Shown here piece after piece: positions 17,773 to 25,603 of a stretch of 64,000 bases of DNA. The number at the start of each line of letters is the position of its first letter. Within the stretch, counting starts at the first letter, position 1. Made by a program: the position numbers and the translations under genes. This DNA is from Aquiflexum sp. TKW24L (lineage in GTDB: Bacteria > Bacteroidota > Bacteroidia > Cytophagales > Cyclobacteriaceae): positions 62,001 to 126,000 of the forward strand of contig NZ_JAMFLG010000002.1 in NCBI RefSeq assembly GCF_023502205.1. The letters are read 5' to 3'. A model generated the notes under the pieces. That model searched no databases. It was given only the letters and a program-made list of their open reading frames with translations, and was not told where the DNA came from.

Positions 17773-19242
17773 TTATAGGCCAAATGGATCTAATACCCAA
17801 AATTCCATCGGTCCCTGAACTTGGACCTCTCCACTCCTTAAGATATAAATAAGGTTATCATGGACAAACACACCGGCATTTCGGGCTATCGGATTGCCAG
17901 GAAATGAATTTTTGGAAATCCAAACTCCACTATCCATATTCAATTCCCAAACCTCAAGAGATCTATTTGCCATTCCTGTGATTATTCTATTTCCTATAGT
18001 CACAGCAAAGGCAGAACCCGAATTAATATCACCCGGATAGAGACCAAAAAAGGACCAAATTTCAGAACCTCCATCAAAGGAATATATTTCTTTTGACGCC
18101 GGGTTTACAAAAAATTGTTGGTTACCATACTGGAATGTTAAAACACTGCGATTCAAAGAAAAAATAGCATTCCCAATTTTTTGCCATTGCTGTGTTGCAA
18201 AATCATACCTATAAGAATCAGTCCCACCGCCAGTCAAGCCACCCATTACATATAATTTACTGTTCAGTTCGAATGATACAGCATTGACCGCTATAAAAGG
18301 AAGGTTAGGAAGTTTTACAAAATTATTATTTTCATATTTCCAAAAATCATTAGTAGTAGATACCAATGATGATTGGCTGATTATTGAAGCCCCACCTCCA
18401 AAATAATTTGGTCCACTAAAGGCCTTCCATAGAGGCCGTCCTGAAAATCCAACTTCTGTCCAGTTTTTGGTTACGACACTATATTTCCAAATTTGGGAAT
18501 TGATCGATTGACCATTATTAGCCCCCAATCCTGCAAAAAATTCAGCGCCATCTTGGAAATAAATATTATCAAATAATTTTAGACTAGAGGGGAAGTTCGG
18601 TAACCGGGTAAATTTACCCGTTGTATATTCAAATTTATCTTCCAGAATAATCTTTTTGTTTTGAACCAAAACGCTTACTTCCTCCAAAATCTTCGACCCA
18701 CTTGCCGGAACAATAGCCGTGATTGAAGATTCGAAATCAATCTTTAAGACCTGTGCCGGACGATCACCAAAAAAAACGCGGGTATCCGATGTGAAATTTT
18801 TACCTTTTATCGTAACTGTAATCCCCACCGATCCATTTTTGGGAGAAATATCAAATGCATCAGGGGAAAGAGTCTTGATTATCAAGACATTGCCAAATAG
18901 GATCCCATCCGGAAGCGCAATAAATGATTTGACATAATATTGTTTCTCTATCTCTAGCTCATTTATTTCTCCAATAAATCTTCCTGGAAGTGTTCTTTCT
19001 CCTAACGTGATTATTTTGGGTTGGAAAAATGATTCCGATTCAGAAATATAGAATCCATGGTCAGTTGCAGCTACATTTTGGGTAGTAAGTATCCTCCCTA
19101 AGATCCTAGCTCTTTCACCGCTGAGGTAAATAATATCTTCTGTCACTAAGGATGTTGGGATTTGGTTTTCCTCTTGGCAGGATGAAAAAATTCCCAAAAA
19201 AATGACAAGCAATGAAATGATACCAATTTTTCTTTTTTCCAT
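17773..19242 (-). CDS. Lipoprotein with IPT/TIG domain and kelch-type propeller
   Basis: Predicted cell-surface lipoprotein of 489 residues. I chose the ATG at 19242; a GTG three codons upstream is possible. The lipobox is GIFSSC. An Ig-like region (about 30-125) precedes an IPT/TIG domain (DISPKNGSVGITVTIKGKNF, about 130-210). The remaining 280 residues contain kelch-like blades, such as KLYVMGGLTGGGTDSYRYD, with the glycine pair and spaced Tyr/Trp. It is first in the operon with the TonB receptor and the DUF4249 lipoprotein, which suggests ligand capture at the surface. The ligand is unknown. Confidence 0.85.
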   Translation of the reverse strand: MEKRKIGIISLLVIFLGIFSSCQEENQIPTSLVTEDIIYLSGERARILGRILTTQNVAATDHGFYISESESFFQPKIITLGERTLPGRFIGEINELEIEKQYYVKSFIALPDGILFGNVLIIKTLSPDAFDISPKNGSVGITVTIKGKNFTSDTRVFFGDRPAQVLKIDFESSITAIVPASGSKILEEVSVLVQNKKIILEDKFEYTTGKFTRLPNFPSSLKLFDNIYFQDGAEFFAGLGANNGQSINSQIWKYSVVTKNWTEVGFSGRPLWKAFSGPNYFGGGASIISQSSLVSTTNDFWKYENNNFVKLPNLPFIAVNAVSFELNSKLYVMGGLTGGGTDSYRYDFATQQWQKIGNAIFSLNRSVLTFQYGNQQFFVNPASKEIYSFDGGSEIWSFFGLYPGDINSGSAFAVTIGNRIITGMANRSLEVWELNMDSGVWISKNSFPGNPIARNAGVFVHDNLIYILRSGEVQVQGPMEFWVLDPFGL

Positions 19243-19326
19243 GTAATTCACCCTTAATGCGGGGTTAAAAATACAGGAATATTGGATTTAAAAAAACAGA
19301 TTACCCAAAGCAGGTGTGTTTTTAAA

Positions 19327-20040
19327 CTAAAATATGGTGAGAAAATTTCTTAATAATTCAGAATACTCATCTGAAAAATTCCCATTTTCCATCTTTATGG
19401 ATAGGTCTTTCTCTGAAATAGAATGATTATAAAATGAAAAACCATAAATCATCCTAAGAATATTTTTTGAAGGCTTGTCCTTTACATTTACTTTATTAAA
19501 AAATTTTAAGCCTAAGGAATCTAAAATTCTCTCAAATTCAGCCATTTGACTCGGTGGAAGTATTACCCATATTTCTGACTCAAGGTTAAGAAGTCCCGAG
19601 ATCCCTGATGCCATCTCAGTAAAAGGCAAAGCATCATTGTGTAAGGCGAGATTCCTTTGAGGATCAATTGATTTTAGATGGTTGGGAAAATACGGAGGGT
19701 TGCTGACAATCAAGTCAAACTTTTGACTTGTTAACCCACAATATTCTTGGAAAGACATGTTCACAAATTCAATTCTTTCGCTCCAAGGACTGTTTTCGGC
19801 ATTCTCGGTGGCTTGCTTCCAAGCTTCGGAGTCAATCTCAACTCCTGTGATTTTGGCTTGTGGAAATCTTTGGGCCAACATCAATGAAACTACTCCTGAA
19901 CCGACCCCTATTTCTAAGATGCTTTGCGGATTTCCTATTCCTGCTATTGCACCCAACAAAACCCCATCGGTACCCACCTTCATGGCTGTCCGGTCATGGT
20001 GGATGTCAAATTGCTTGAAACGGAAGGGTGTAGAAGTCAT
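19327..20040 (-). CDS. trmN6: tRNA1(Val) (adenine(37)-N6)-methyltransferase
   Basis: SAM-dependent methyltransferase of 237 residues, likely to make m6A37 in tRNA-Val. Motif I is ILEIGVGSGVVSLMLAQRF, motif IV is NPPYF (the N6-adenine signature), and the N-terminal FKQFDIHHDRTAMKVGTDGVLLG is diagnostic for the YfiC/TrmN6 group. It is the last gene of the run aroQ, aminotransferase, marC, rnhA, trmN6, 23 bases after rnhA. Confidence 0.88.
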   Translation of the reverse strand: MTSTPFRFKQFDIHHDRTAMKVGTDGVLLGAIAGIGNPQSILEIGVGSGVVSLMLAQRFPQAKITGVEIDSEAWKQATENAENSPWSERIEFVNMSFQEYCGLTSQKFDLIVSNPPYFPNHLKSIDPQRNLALHNDALPFTEMASGISGLLNLESEIWVILPPSQMAEFERILDSLGLKFFNKVNVKDKPSKNILRMIYGFSFYNHSISEKDLSIKMENGNFSDEYSELLRNFLTIF

Positions 20041-20063
20041 TGGAGATTTAGAATATTCAAAAA

Positions 20064-20519
20064 TTATTGACCACCTCTTTCATATTCTTCATCAGCCGGA
20101 AGGTTTGGGCGCTCAGCAGCAGCTACAGCCAATTGGTCGCATCGCTCATTTTCCAGATGGCCGGCATGTCCCTTTACCCAGACAAACTTCGGCTTGTACC
20201 GGGTATGTAAAGGAATATAAATTCTCCACAAATCGGGGTTTTTTTTATCCTTGAAGCCTTTTTTTTGCCAACCCCATAACCAACCTTTTTCGATGGCATC
20301 GACTACATACTTACTATCAGAATAAATCGTGACAGGGATATCTCTCACTTTGATTTCCTGAAGTGCACGGATGACAGCCAATAGTTCCATCCTATTATTG
20401 GTGGTGTGGCGGAAACCCTCAGAAAGTTCCTTTCGATGTTGGTTATACTTCATCACCACCCCATAGCCTCCCGGCCCGGGATTGCCTTTGGCCGCTCCGT
20501 CTGTAAATATTGTGATCAT
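20064..20519 (-). CDS. rnhA: Ribonuclease HI
   Basis: Degrades RNA in RNA-DNA hybrids. The 151 residues have the full catalytic set: Asp in IFTDGAAKGNPGPGG, Glu in NRMELLAVI, Asp in YSDSKYVV and Asp in ENERCDQLA, with the His loop in VKGHAGHLEN. It has the basic protrusion region typical of bacterial RNase HI (WGWQKKGFKDKKNPDLW). It sits 66 bases after marC. Confidence 0.95.
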   Translation of the reverse strand: MITIFTDGAAKGNPGPGGYGVVMKYNQHRKELSEGFRHTTNNRMELLAVIRALQEIKVRDIPVTIYSDSKYVVDAIEKGWLWGWQKKGFKDKKNPDLWRIYIPLHTRYKPKFVWVKGHAGHLENERCDQLAVAAAERPNLPADEEYERGGQ

Positions 20520-20585
20520 TCTAAATAAATTCTCTGGTAAACTTTAGCCTAATCAAATGAGCGGGCGAGACTGGAAAGTTAAAAA

Positions 20586-21170
20586 TCATTCCAACTCTCC
20601 CGTAAATAATGCCCCTTTGAAAATCTTGATGGCAATAGAAAGTAATATGATTCCAAAAATCCTCCTCAATACATCTAATCCTGTTTTTCCCAGTTTCCTT
20701 TCCAACCAATTGGTGCTTTTCAATACTCCAAAGACGATTACCAGATTGATGATCATCCCAACAGCGATATTCGCTTGCGTATATTCTGCTTTCAAAGTCA
20801 AAATCGTCGTCAGTGTTCCTGCACCCGCAATCAATGGAAAAGCGATGGGTACAATGGAAGCACTTGTATTAGAAGCTTCCGGATCAGGTTTGAAAAGCTC
20901 TATTCCCAAAATCATTTCAGCCCCAATTGCAAAAATGATCAATGCCCCGGCAATAGCGAAGTCATCGACGCCGATACCAAACAATTTCAAGATAGATTCT
21001 CCAAAAAATAAAAATAAGATCATGAGGAATCCTGCTGCAATCGTTGCTTTTCCGGATTGGATATGCCCGACTTTTTTCCGGAGATTGATGACTATGGGAA
21101 TTGAACCCAAGATGTCAATCACAGAAAAAAGGATCAGGGTAACTGAGAAAATTTCTTTGAGACTGAACAT
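20586..21170 (-). CDS. MarC family integral membrane protein
   Basis: Inner-membrane protein of 194 residues with about six transmembrane segments, of the UPF0056/MarC family. Characteristic pieces are FSVIDILGSIPIVI near residue 17, and AFPLIAGAGTLTTIL near residue 115. MarC was once linked to multiple antibiotic resistance in E. coli but that role was not confirmed, so function stays open. It starts 4 bases after the aminotransferase stop. Confidence 0.88.
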   Translation of the reverse strand: MFSLKEIFSVTLILFSVIDILGSIPIVINLRKKVGHIQSGKATIAAGFLMILFLFFGESILKLFGIGVDDFAIAGALIIFAIGAEMILGIELFKPDPEASNTSASIVPIAFPLIAGAGTLTTILTLKAEYTQANIAVGMIINLVIVFGVLKSTNWLERKLGKTGLDVLRRIFGIILLSIAIKIFKGALFTGELE

Positions 21171-21174
21171 CCGG

Positions 21175-22230
21175 TCAATATTTCTTTAAAAATTCCACCA
21201 AATTTAAAAATTCCGCTTCTGTGATAGCAGGGAAATTGGCAATCCTGAAGCTTGTTGGCTTCAATGGACCATATCCACTGCCCAACTGCATTCCTTCCTT
21301 TTCGGCTGCTTTTTTGATTTCCCCGATAAATTCTTCCTTACCGGAAATTGCCAAAACTGTACTGCTTCTGGCTTCCGGATTTTGAATCAACATTCTCAAT
21401 TTGGAAGTATTTGCAATTGTATCTTCCAATTTCCTCATCCGGTCTTTGGTCTGTTGGTCTATATGCTGAATTTCAGGCATATCCTGTAGTACACGGTACA
21501 GCAGGTATATTCCAAAAACATTTGGCGTGTAATGTGTCTGGAAGATTTCGGCATTCTCCAGCATGAAACTCAAACTGTTGTACCTTCCTTTTTCCCCTTT
21601 GTCTTTTGCTTTGGCAATGGCTTTGGGAGAAACTATCAAAATACCCAATCCCGCAGGTAGTCCGAAGCATTTTTGTACCGAGGCATACCAAATGTCAGCC
21701 AATGTAAAATCGAGTTCGATTCCGGCCATGGAAGAAGTCGTATCTACAGCGATCATTTTTTCGGGATACTTGTTGGCAATTGCCGCAATCAACTCATTCG
21801 TAACCTGAGTGCCGTTAGAAGTCTCGTTTTGGGTGATGGCAATCAAGTCAAATCCCTCTTCTACTTGCAATGATTCCACCTCAACAGTATTGTCTGCTTC
21901 AAGCTTATGTGCAAATGTTTTGGGTTCAATGTGCTTGGCATATTCATACCACTTTTTACCAAATGAGCCAGAAAAGATATGGTAGCCGGCGGATTGTACA
22001 ATGGATTGGGAAATGATTTCCCAATTTTCGGTGGCAGATGATGTGAAAAGGAGCTTGTAATCATCGGGCATGTGCAGCTTTTCCCTCATCAGGGTTTCTG
22101 TTTCCTGATAGAGGTTCATAAATACTGCCGAGCGGTGATTTGCGCTCAAAATGCCTTTTTCGTATGCTTCCTGCATGTATTTTGGAAGGCTGTCATAGAC
22201 TTTGGAAGGTCCCGGAGCAAATGTTACCAT
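21175..22230 (-). CDS. Class V aminotransferase (phosphoserine aminotransferase-like)
   Basis: PLP enzyme of 351 residues. It opens with FAPGPSKVYDSLPKYMQ, as in SerC and alanine-glyoxylate aminotransferases. The PLP aspartate is in VDTTSSMAG and the Schiff-base lysine in ASVQKCFGLPAG (near residue 192). GPLKPTSFRIANFPAITEAEF at the C-terminus (residues near 320-340) contains the substrate Arg. Relatives in Bacteroidota are annotated as SerC-like or as alanine-glyoxylate enzymes; I cannot separate the two. It is 6 bases downstream of aroQ. Confidence 0.85.
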   Translation of the reverse strand: MVTFAPGPSKVYDSLPKYMQEAYEKGILSANHRSAVFMNLYQETETLMREKLHMPDDYKLLFTSSATENWEIISQSIVQSAGYHIFSGSFGKKWYEYAKHIEPKTFAHKLEADNTVEVESLQVEEGFDLIAITQNETSNGTQVTNELIAAIANKYPEKMIAVDTTSSMAGIELDFTLADIWYASVQKCFGLPAGLGILIVSPKAIAKAKDKGEKGRYNSLSFMLENAEIFQTHYTPNVFGIYLLYRVLQDMPEIQHIDQQTKDRMRKLEDTIANTSKLRMLIQNPEARSSTVLAISGKEEFIGEIKKAAEKEGMQLGSGYGPLKPTSFRIANFPAITEAEFLNLVEFLKKY

Positions 22231-22236
22231 GGTCGA

Positions 22237-22656
22237 TTAATTTTTGAGAAAATAACGGATGGCCAATTCATAGCCCTTGAGTCCAAGGCCTGAAATCATG
22301 CCCACGCATTCTTTGGTGATGATACTCTTGTGACGAAACTCTTCACGCTTGTAGATGTTCGATATGTGTACCTCCAGCACAGGCGTCTTCACTCCCGCTA
22401 TCGCATCAGAGATCGCTACCGAAGTATGTGTATAGCCGCCGGCGTTGAGCAAAATCGCATCGAAGCTAAAACCCACCTCATGAATTTTGTCGATGATTTC
22501 CCCCTCAATATTGCTTTGGTAATAGGAAAGATCGATTTCGGAAAATTTGGTTTTGAGCGTCTCAAAGAATTCTTCGAAAGAAGTGCTCCCATAAATCTCG
22601 GGTTCTCTTTTTCCCAAGAGATTGAGATTGGGACCGTTGATTATGATGATTTTCAA
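22237..22656 (-). CDS. aroQ: 3-dehydroquinate dehydratase, type II
   Basis: Third step of the shikimate pathway, forming 3-dehydroshikimate. The 139 residues match the type II enzyme. IIINGPNLNLLGKREPEIYG (residues 3-22) carries the catalytic Arg and Tyr; NAGGYTHTSVAISDAI holds the substrate Asn; EVHISNIYKREEFRH carries the catalytic His. The start is TTG at 22656; no in-frame ATG precedes the motif. It heads the five-gene minus-strand run ending at trmN6. Confidence 0.93.
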   Translation of the reverse strand: MKIIIINGPNLNLLGKREPEIYGSTSFEEFFETLKTKFSEIDLSYYQSNIEGEIIDKIHEVGFSFDAILLNAGGYTHTSVAISDAIAGVKTPVLEVHISNIYKREEFRHKSIITKECVGMISGLGLKGYELAIRYFLKN

Positions 22657-22771
22657 GGCAAATTACGTTTAGTGGCTATCGGAGTTCAAAGTTAAGGAAG
22701 GATTTGTTTTAAAAAGGATAAACCTTTGTTTTAAAATAGTATACCCAGATAATCTCATTAAAGGACTTAGC

Positions 22772-22802
22772 TTGTGTATAAAAATTATTATTTTTGTGTA
22801 TA
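22772..22802 (+). promoter_or_regulatory. Promoter with direct-repeat operator for vapBC
   Basis: The 9-mer TTGTGTATA occurs twice, at 22772-22780 and 22794-22802, exactly 22 bases apart (two helical turns). The second copy overlaps a TATTTTTG (-7, 22789-22796). This spacing fits a dimeric repressor that binds one DNA face, as VapB or VapBC complexes do for autoregulation. Confidence 0.55.
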
Positions 22803-22815
22803 GATTAAAAATAGA

Positions 22816-23007
22816 ATGAGAACCAATATTGAAATAGACGAAAAACTGATGGACGAAATCCTTCAGAAAACTTCCATCAAAACCAAAAAAGAGGCAGTTG
22901 ATACCGCATTGCGCGAGTTTTTGAGGAAAATCAAATTGCAGGAATTGGCTGACCTTCGCGGGAAAATTAAATGGGAAGGGAATCTTGAAGAAATGAGGTC
23001 TATTTAA
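22816..23007 (+). CDS. vapB: VapB-type antitoxin
   Basis: Small antitoxin of 63 residues. The N-terminal MRTNIEIDEKLMDEILQKT and the following KTKKEAVDTALREFLRK form the ribbon-helix-helix of the VapB family (DUF2191-like). The C-terminal tail WEGNLEEMRS is the part that normally inserts into the PIN toxin groove. It is 3 bases upstream of the toxin gene and behind a direct-repeat operator. Confidence 0.88.
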   Translation: MRTNIEIDEKLMDEILQKTSIKTKKEAVDTALREFLRKIKLQELADLRGKIKWEGNLEEMRSI

Positions 23008-23010
23008 ATC

Positions 23011-23406
23011 ATGGATATCTTGGTAGATACTTCCAAGTGGATTTCGTTTCTGAATAATCCTGAGGATAATGAACCGGAGTTATTTCAAAGTTTACTTGTC
23101 GAAGACAAGATTTGTATTTGCCCACCAATTTTCCAAGAATTGCTCCAAGGTTGTAGGAATAAAAAGGAATTTGATCTATTGGAAGATAGATTATCGGGAT
23201 TATTCCAATTGGTTTCTGATTCCTACCTTGCGGCAGCAGGAGCCGCCAAACTATATGTCGAATTGAGACAAAAAGGAGCTACCATCAGAAAAAGTAACGA
23301 TTGCCTCATTGCTTGGTATGCCATCGAACATAATTTATCTATTTGGCATTTGGACAGGGATTTTGATGCCATTGCAAAGCATTCAAATCTTAAAATATTT
23401 GGCTGA
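23011..23406 (+). CDS. vapC: VapC-type PIN-domain ribonuclease toxin
   Basis: Type II toxin of 131 residues. The PIN acidic residues are present: Asp in ILVDTSKWI (residue 6), Glu in IFQELLQG (near residue 43), Asp in KSNDCLIAWYA (near 97) and Asp in HLDRDFDAIA (near 115). The family cleaves tRNA or rRNA; the target here is unknown. Both genes are intact, with no frameshift. The pair lies between aroQ and xerD, pointing opposite to aroQ, a typical insertion point between housekeeping genes. Confidence 0.92.
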   Translation: MDILVDTSKWISFLNNPEDNEPELFQSLLVEDKICICPPIFQELLQGCRNKKEFDLLEDRLSGLFQLVSDSYLAAAGAAKLYVELRQKGATIRKSNDCLIAWYAIEHNLSIWHLDRDFDAIAKHSNLKIFG

Positions 23407-23449
23407 ATTTTTCCAGTTAAAAAACTCATTTTCAATTTGAATAAGTACC

Positions 23450-24355
23450 ATGTCCAACCATTGGGATGCATCCCTCCGTCAGTTTCAACATTACCTTAAA
23501 CTCGAAAGGTCGCTGAGCCAAAACTCTATCCTCGCTTACCAACAAGACATGGAAAAGCTGAGCAGGTATATGGAGAAGAATTTTCCTGACACCAAACCCA
23601 CGGAAGTCAAATTGCAACATCTACGCTATTTTGTCAATGGCCTAGCAGAACTTGAAATCTCTGAATATACGCAGGCTAGGATTATCTCAGGGATCAAGGC
23701 ATTTTTCAGATTCCTGATGTATGAAGACCGCATATCCGAAGATCCAGCCCAACTTTTGGAAGCTCCAAAACTAGGCCGCAAACTCCCCGACACACTCAGT
23801 TATATCGAAATCACGCAAATACTTGAAAGCATTACTTTAGGCGCACCGGAGGGTCACCGCAACCGCGCTATATTGGAAGTGCTGTACAGTTCGGGTTTGA
23901 GGGTATCGGAATTGACTGATCTGAAAATTGGAAATGTCTATGCTGACATTGGATTTCTAAGGGTAATAGGAAAAGGCAACAAAGAAAGACTTGTCCCCAT
24001 AGGAAGGGATGCATTGAAATATCTGAAACTCTATGTTGAAGAAAAAAGAAAAGAAATAGAGCCCGTCAAGGGTCATGAACAATACGTTTTTCTCAACCGG
24101 AGAGGAAAGAAACTCAGCCGTGTGATGATTTTTCTCATCATCAAAAAACAAGTCGAAGCTATCGGCCTCAATAAAAATGTAAGCCCCCATACTTTTAGAC
24201 ACAGCTTTGCTACACACCTCATCGAAGGTGGGGCCGACCTGCGTGCAGTCCAAGAAATGCTCGGCCATGAAAGCATCACAACTACAGAGATTTACACCCA
24301 TTTGGACAGAGATTATCTCAGACAGGTGCTCAATGAGTTTCATCCAAGGAAATAA
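23450..24355 (+). CDS. xerD: Tyrosine recombinase XerD-like (chromosome dimer resolution)
   Basis: Site-specific recombinase of 301 residues. An N-terminal SAM-like core-binding domain (residues 1-90) is followed by the catalytic domain with Arg in SSGLRVSEL, Lys in GKGNKERLVP, His-x-x-Arg in HTFRHSFATHL, His in LGHESITTTEIYTH and Tyr in the same segment. The size and lack of integrase extensions fit XerC/XerD housekeeping proteins; as is usual in Bacteroidota, one XerD-like protein may serve alone. ftsK, which activates Xer, lies 1.2 kb downstream on the same strand. Confidence 0.88.
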   Translation: MSNHWDASLRQFQHYLKLERSLSQNSILAYQQDMEKLSRYMEKNFPDTKPTEVKLQHLRYFVNGLAELEISEYTQARIISGIKAFFRFLMYEDRISEDPAQLLEAPKLGRKLPDTLSYIEITQILESITLGAPEGHRNRAILEVLYSSGLRVSELTDLKIGNVYADIGFLRVIGKGNKERLVPIGRDALKYLKLYVEEKRKEIEPVKGHEQYVFLNRRGKKLSRVMIFLIIKKQVEAIGLNKNVSPHTFRHSFATHLIEGGADLRAVQEMLGHESITTTEIYTHLDRDYLRQVLNEFHPRK

Positions 24356-24421
24356 GCCAGAATTTCTTCCCATTTACCGATCAATTCAATTAATTTAGCA
24401 CATTGAAAACCCCCAATCATT

Positions 24422-25471
24422 GTGTATAAATCGATACTGAAACCCATACTTTTTGTAAAAAATCCGGAATCTGCCCACCATTTTACTTTTTCCTGGATCA
24501 AGAGAACCTTCAATCTTCCAATTGTAAAAAATATCATCGAAGCACTTTATGATTACCAAAATCCAATTTTGGAAAGAGAAGTATTTGGACTGCATTTTAA
24601 AAATCCAGTGGGACTTGCCGCGGGTTTTGACAAAGACGCCAAACTGATCGATGAGATGGCAATGCTAGGTTTTGGATTTATCGAAATCGGAACCTTGACA
24701 CCAAAACCACAGGAAGGCAATCCCCAGCCACGGTTATTCAGGTTGCCGGAAGATGAGTCCCTGATCAACAGAATGGGATTTAATAACGGGGGTGTAGAGG
24801 AGGCAATCAAAAGACTTCAGGATGTAAAAACCGATGTTTTGATCGGTGGAAACATTGGCAAGAATAAATTGACTCCCAATGAAAAAGCCGTGGACGATTA
24901 CCTTTATTGTCTACATGCCCTTCATCCTTATGTGGATTATTTTGTAGTCAATGTAAGTTCCCCAAATACGCCAAACCTTCGGGAGTTACAAGAGAAAGAA
25001 CCTCTCAAAAATTTGCTCCTTGCTGTGAAACAAGCGAATTCTTTTAAAACCAAACCAAAACCCATCCTTCTGAAAATAGCCCCAGACCTCACCGTTGGGC
25101 AATTGGACGATATTATCGAAATCGTAATTGAAACCAAAATCGATGGAGTCATTGCCACAAATACCACCATAGACAGAAGTGGCCTCAAAACGGATTCTTC
25201 CAAGATTGAGAGCATAGGCGCCGGTGGTGTAAGTGGGAAGGTCTTGGCAAAAAGAAGTACTGAAGTTATCAGATACCTTTCCAGCCAATCCAATAACGCA
25301 TTCCCCATTATTGGAGTAGGGGGTATTTTCTCAGCCCAAGATGCAATAGATAAGTTGGAAGCAGGTGCATCGCTAGTGCAGGTGTATACGGGGATGATTT
25401 ATGAAGGCCCGGGATTGATTAAAGGTATTAATAAAGGGTTGGTCAAATATTTGCGGAGCAAAACAAAATAG
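24422..25471 (+). CDS. pyrD: Dihydroorotate dehydrogenase (quinone), class 2
   Basis: Fourth step of pyrimidine synthesis, passing electrons to quinone at the inner membrane. The 349 residues include the N-terminal membrane-associated helices (residues 1-40), FMN and substrate motif [10 protein letters not shown], catalytic Ser in [24 protein letters not shown], and the C-terminal phosphate loop [11 protein letters not shown] with [13 protein letters not shown]. The start is GTG at 24422. pyrF lies 3.3 kb downstream on the same strand. Confidence 0.93.
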   Translation: MYKSILKPILFVKNPESAHHFTFSWIKRTFNLPIVKNIIEALYDYQNPILEREVFGLHFKNPVGLAAGFDKDAKLIDEMAMLGFGFIEIGTLTPKPQEGNPQPRLFRLPEDESLINRMGFNNGGVEEAIKRLQDVKTDVLIGGNIGKNKLTPNEKAVDDYLYCLHALHPYVDYFVVNVSSPNTPNLRELQEKEPLKNLLLAVKQANSFKTKPKPILLKIAPDLTVGQLDDIIEIVIETKIDGVIATNTTIDRSGLKTDSSKIESIGAGGVSGKVLAKRSTEVIRYLSSQSNNAFPIIGVGGIFSAQDAIDKLEAGASLVQVYTGMIYEGPGLIKGINKGLVKYLRSKTK

Positions 25472-25603
25472 TCTTCACTATTTTAAATACCTTTTCGTTA
25501 AGTCTTTAAAATTCGTTTTGAGCATTTTGTAGAACTCATTGTTTTGAAATCTGTATATTTCGCCCCTCTTCCTTTTATTTGAGATTGACAGTAAAAACCA
25601 AAT

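Noticed and set aside
20557-21189. A 210-codon plus-strand open frame opposite marC
   Set aside because: It is longer than marC itself but has no recognisable domain, and the minus strand shows the clear MarC membrane pattern and operon spacing. It is an antisense shadow.
22072-22695. Plus-strand open frames opposite aroQ and the aminotransferase gene
   Set aside because: They are cysteine- and arginine-rich shadows of conserved enzymes on the minus strand.
24420-24428. Third copy of TTGTGTATA at the pyrD start as a VapB site
   Set aside because: It lies across the pyrD GTG start as a single copy without partner or promoter element; chance is likely in AT-rich DNA.
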